Shown here: positions 12,508-14,546 of the stretch, piece by piece | How the letters are laid out: each line of letters begins with the position of its first letter | How positions within the stretch are numbered: position 1 is the first letter of the stretch | Assembly (NCBI GenBank): GCA_964468725.1 | Contig: CAYXVU010000155.1 | Coordinates: 1-14,546 of the forward strand | Reading direction: 5' to 3' | Origin: CAYXVU01 sp964468725 | GTDB taxonomy: Bacteria; Acidobacteriota; Blastocatellia; UBA7656 | DNA length: 14,546 bases | Notes under the pieces: model-generated | What the model was told of the DNA's origin: nothing | What the model saw: the letters and a program-made list of their open reading frames with translations, nothing else | Database searches by the model: none | Translations under genes and position numbers: made by a program

Positions 12508-13254
12508 ATGAATCTAACCTTACGCATCTGGCGGCAGAGCGGGCCGACGGCCACCGGAAAGTTCGTTGAGTATGAAGCGAAAAACATCTCGCCGGATATG
12601 TCTTTTTTGGAGATGTTAGACATCGTCAACGAAAAGTTGACGGCGGGCGGAGAAGAACCGATTGCTTTCGATCACGATTGCCGCGAAGGTATCTGCGGGT
12701 CCTGCGGTTTGGTCATCAACGCCGTTGCTCACGGGCCGCAAAGCGCGACGACGACCTGTCAATTGCACATGCGAACCTTCAAAGATGGCGACACCATTGT
12801 CATCGAACCTTGGCGCGCGAAGGGGTTTCCTTTAATCAAAGACTTGGTGGTAGACCGCAGCGCTTTTGACCGCATCATTCAGGCGGGCGGCTTCGTTTCG
12901 GTGTCAACGGGCGGCACGCCGGACGGCAATGCTATCCCCATCTCCAAGACGGACGCCGATCTGGCAATGGATGCGGCGCAGTGCATCGGCTGCGGAGCCT
13001 GCGTGGCCGCTTGTAAAAATGCTTCAGCCATGTTGTTTGTGTCGGCGAAAGTTTCGCACCTCGGACTCCTACCGCAAGGACAGCCGGAACGAGACCGACG
13101 CGTTGTGAATATGGTTGATGCGATGGAGGCCGAAGGCTTCGGCAATTGCACCAACATCGGCTCGTGTGAAGCGGTGTGTCCGAAAGAGATCAATCTCGAC
13201 TTCATCGCCCGTATGAATCGAGACTATGCCAAGGCGTTACTCCGAAGAGAGTAG
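12508..13254 (+). CDS. sdhB: Succinate dehydrogenase iron-sulfur subunit (SdhB)
   Basis: SdhB carries electrons from the SdhA flavin to the cytochrome b subunit through three iron-sulfur clusters. The protein has 248 residues. The plant-type ferredoxin domain has C58, C63, C66 and C84 for the [2Fe-2S] centre. The C-terminal domain has C159IGCGAC165VAAC169 and C214TNIGSCEAVC224P. By homology C159, C162, C165 and C224 bind the [4Fe-4S] centre, and C169, C214 and C220 bind the [3Fe-4S] centre. The start at 12508 has AAGGAG nine bases upstream. An ATG at 12472 in the same frame would add twelve residues encoded by repeat DNA and is rejected. It is the last gene of sdhCAB; a 13-bp inverted repeat begins three bases after its stop. 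Confidence 0.96.
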   Translation: MNLTLRIWRQSGPTATGKFVEYEAKNISPDMSFLEMLDIVNEKLTAGGEEPIAFDHDCREGICGSCGLVINAVAHGPQSATTTCQLHMRTFKDGDTIVIEPWRAKGFPLIKDLVVDRSAFDRIIQAGGFVSVSTGGTPDGNAIPISKTDADLAMDAAQCIGCGACVAACKNASAMLFVSAKVSHLGLLPQGQPERDRRVVNMVDAMEAEGFGNCTNIGSCEAVCPKEINLDFIARMNRDYAKALLRRE

Positions 13255-13256
13255 GG

Positions 13257-13336
13257 CTGTGTGAGTTCGATAAAAAGTAGATGGTTGCGGGCGCGCCGTC
13301 CGAATTGATGAGGAATAACGCAGCGAACTCACACAG
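13257..13336. repeat. 13-bp perfect inverted repeat after sdhB
   Basis: CTGTGTGAGTTCG at 13257-13269 is exactly complementary to CGAACTCACACAG at 13324-13336, with 54 bases between. The inner part contains the palindrome GGCGCGCC. No T run follows and no target-site duplication is visible at the outer edges. It could be a large 3'-end stem of the sdh mRNA or a tiny non-autonomous element; the sequence does not decide. Confidence 0.6.
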
Positions 13337-13412
13337 AATATCGTTAGCGAGCATCACCTTGTGACGTTGCCAGCAGGTTGCTCAGGTATCGTAGCCTTGT
13401 TGCCCATCTGCT

Positions 13413-13592
13413 TCAGCGATGGAGCAAGACTTGAAAATTCGGTTTGTTGATATTGATGTCAATCTCTTTCTTTTCGCCACGATTGAAAAACCCGCCAAAA
13501 TAGAGGATGGCGACAACCGCAACGACGAGCAAGATGGTTACCAACGCCCACAGCGCCCCACTTGCAGCACCCGCACCACTATCTTCTGCCAT
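13413..13592 (-). CDS. 59-residue single-helix membrane protein, unknown function
   Basis: The frame runs from the ATG at 13592 to TGA at 13413-13415. It has the best ribosome binding site in the window: AAAGGAG seven bases ahead of the start. The protein begins MAEDSGAGAASGALW, continues with a long aliphatic helix (about residues 14-36, ALVTILLVVAVVAILYFGGFF), and ends in a charged segment NRGEKKEIDININKP plus FQVLLHR. The layout suggests a short outer N-terminus, one transmembrane helix and a cytoplasmic basic/acidic tail, following the positive-inside rule. I do not recognise a named family. The gene sits alone between sdhB and the groEL terminator, convergent with sdhB. Its upstream promoter is not obvious. 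Confidence 0.7.
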   Translation of the reverse strand: MAEDSGAGAASGALWALVTILLVVAVVAILYFGGFFNRGEKKEIDININKPNFQVLLHR

Positions 13593-13848
13593 AACCTGTC
13601 TCCTTTCCGATCTCCCGTTTTGAGGCGGCTTTGTTCGCGCCGCTTACTCCAAAAGCACGCCCAATCAGTTGGCAAGTTTGATGCCGCGTTTGCATCCCTC
13701 TCAAGGGCTGTTTAACCATTTGCAATGGTGATTGGCGAGCGGTAGAAGTCTGATGGGCGAGTGGCTGCGTATGTCGGGCGGGCGAATCGGCGTATCGGCA
13801 TAGAACAAAGCGGAGCATCAGCCGTTGGAATTCCGAACGCCTGCTAAG
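13593..13848. other. Spacer between the 59-residue gene and the groEL terminator
   Basis: No supported gene. A six-pair hairpin with a three-base loop lies at 13715-13729 (ACCATT, TGC, AATGGT). The promoter of the small minus-strand gene should lie here, but no good -35/-10 pair was found. Confidence 0.4.
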
Positions 13849-13885
13849 AAAAAAGGTCTTGCGTCACTGCGACGCAAGACCTTTT
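13846..13885 (-). terminator. Intrinsic terminator of groEL
   Basis: AAAAGGTCTTGCGTC (13851-13865) and GACGCAAGACCTTTT (13871-13885) form a perfect 15-pair stem with a five-base loop. On the minus strand it is followed by a run of T (positions 13854 down to 13849, then C and TT). It lies about 37 bases after the groEL stop and is a textbook rho-independent terminator. The TTTT on the other side could also make it work in the plus direction. Confidence 0.9.
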
Positions 13886-13892
13886 AAGAGCC

Positions 13893-13908
13893 CTCTCAAA
13901 AATGAGAG
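13893..13908 (-). other. Small hairpin between the groEL stop and the terminator
   Basis: CTCTCA (13893-13898), loop AAAA, TGAGAG (13903-13908) form a six-pair stem only 13 bases after the groEL stop. It may help protect the groEL mRNA 3' end together with the larger stem. Confidence 0.4.
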
Positions 13909-13921
13909 TACATCGGCGAGC

Positions 13922-14546
<625 letters not shown>

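Noticed and set aside
13257..13336. Calling the inverted repeat after sdhB an intrinsic terminator
   Set aside because: The loop is 54 bases and no T run follows either arm; the fit to a rho-independent terminator is poor.

Overview
The window reads as chromosomal DNA of a free-living heterotroph with menaquinone-based respiration, G+C-rich apart from one end. The most likely source is Acidobacteriota, perhaps class Blastocatellia. This is an inference from three things: a type-B succinate dehydrogenase (sdhC-sdhA-sdhB order, di-haem cytochrome b558), a UbiA-like prenyltransferase of the MqnP type beside ubiX, and a giant secreted protein built of lamin-tail and IPT/TIG-like modules. No rRNA, tRNA, CRISPR array, insertion sequence or prophage gene was seen.

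Left third (1-3560), all on the minus strand. In transcription order it holds glpX (class II fructose-1,6-bisphosphatase), ubiX (flavin prenyltransferase), mqnP (aromatic-acid polyprenyltransferase) and the N-terminal part of a DUF262 protein that runs off the left edge. The DUF262 end is clearly more AT-rich than the rest.

Middle (3560-9730). A 1269-residue exported protein on the plus strand contains three lamin-tail-like modules, each carrying an EF-hand/dockerin-like DxNxDG loop, and eight IPT/TIG-like modules. It converges, with 11 bases between stop codons, on a minus-strand fold-type-III PLP enzyme of the D-threonine aldolase / D-serine dehydratase family. Upstream of that enzyme lie a decayed thioredoxin-like 3' end and a small membrane protein gene.

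Right third (9730-14546). sdhC, sdhA and sdhB are on the plus strand, with a candidate promoter about 110 bases ahead of sdhC. Beyond them are a 13-bp perfect inverted repeat, a 59-codon minus-strand gene for a one-helix membrane protein with a strong ribosome binding site, a very clear intrinsic terminator, and the C-terminal 207 residues of GroEL running off the right edge.

Functionally, ubiX/mqnP (quinone synthesis) and sdhCAB (quinone reduction) belong to one respiratory theme, and glpX is central carbon metabolism. The non-coding DNA is the least ordinary part. Several spacers, including both spacers inside sdhCAB, contain degenerate 7-base tandem repeats, three of them in mirrored pairs that can fold into hairpins. 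I found no gene cluster that convincingly forms a new multi-gene system. The best candidates for something undescribed are the modular secreted protein, the two small membrane proteins and the heptamer repeats.
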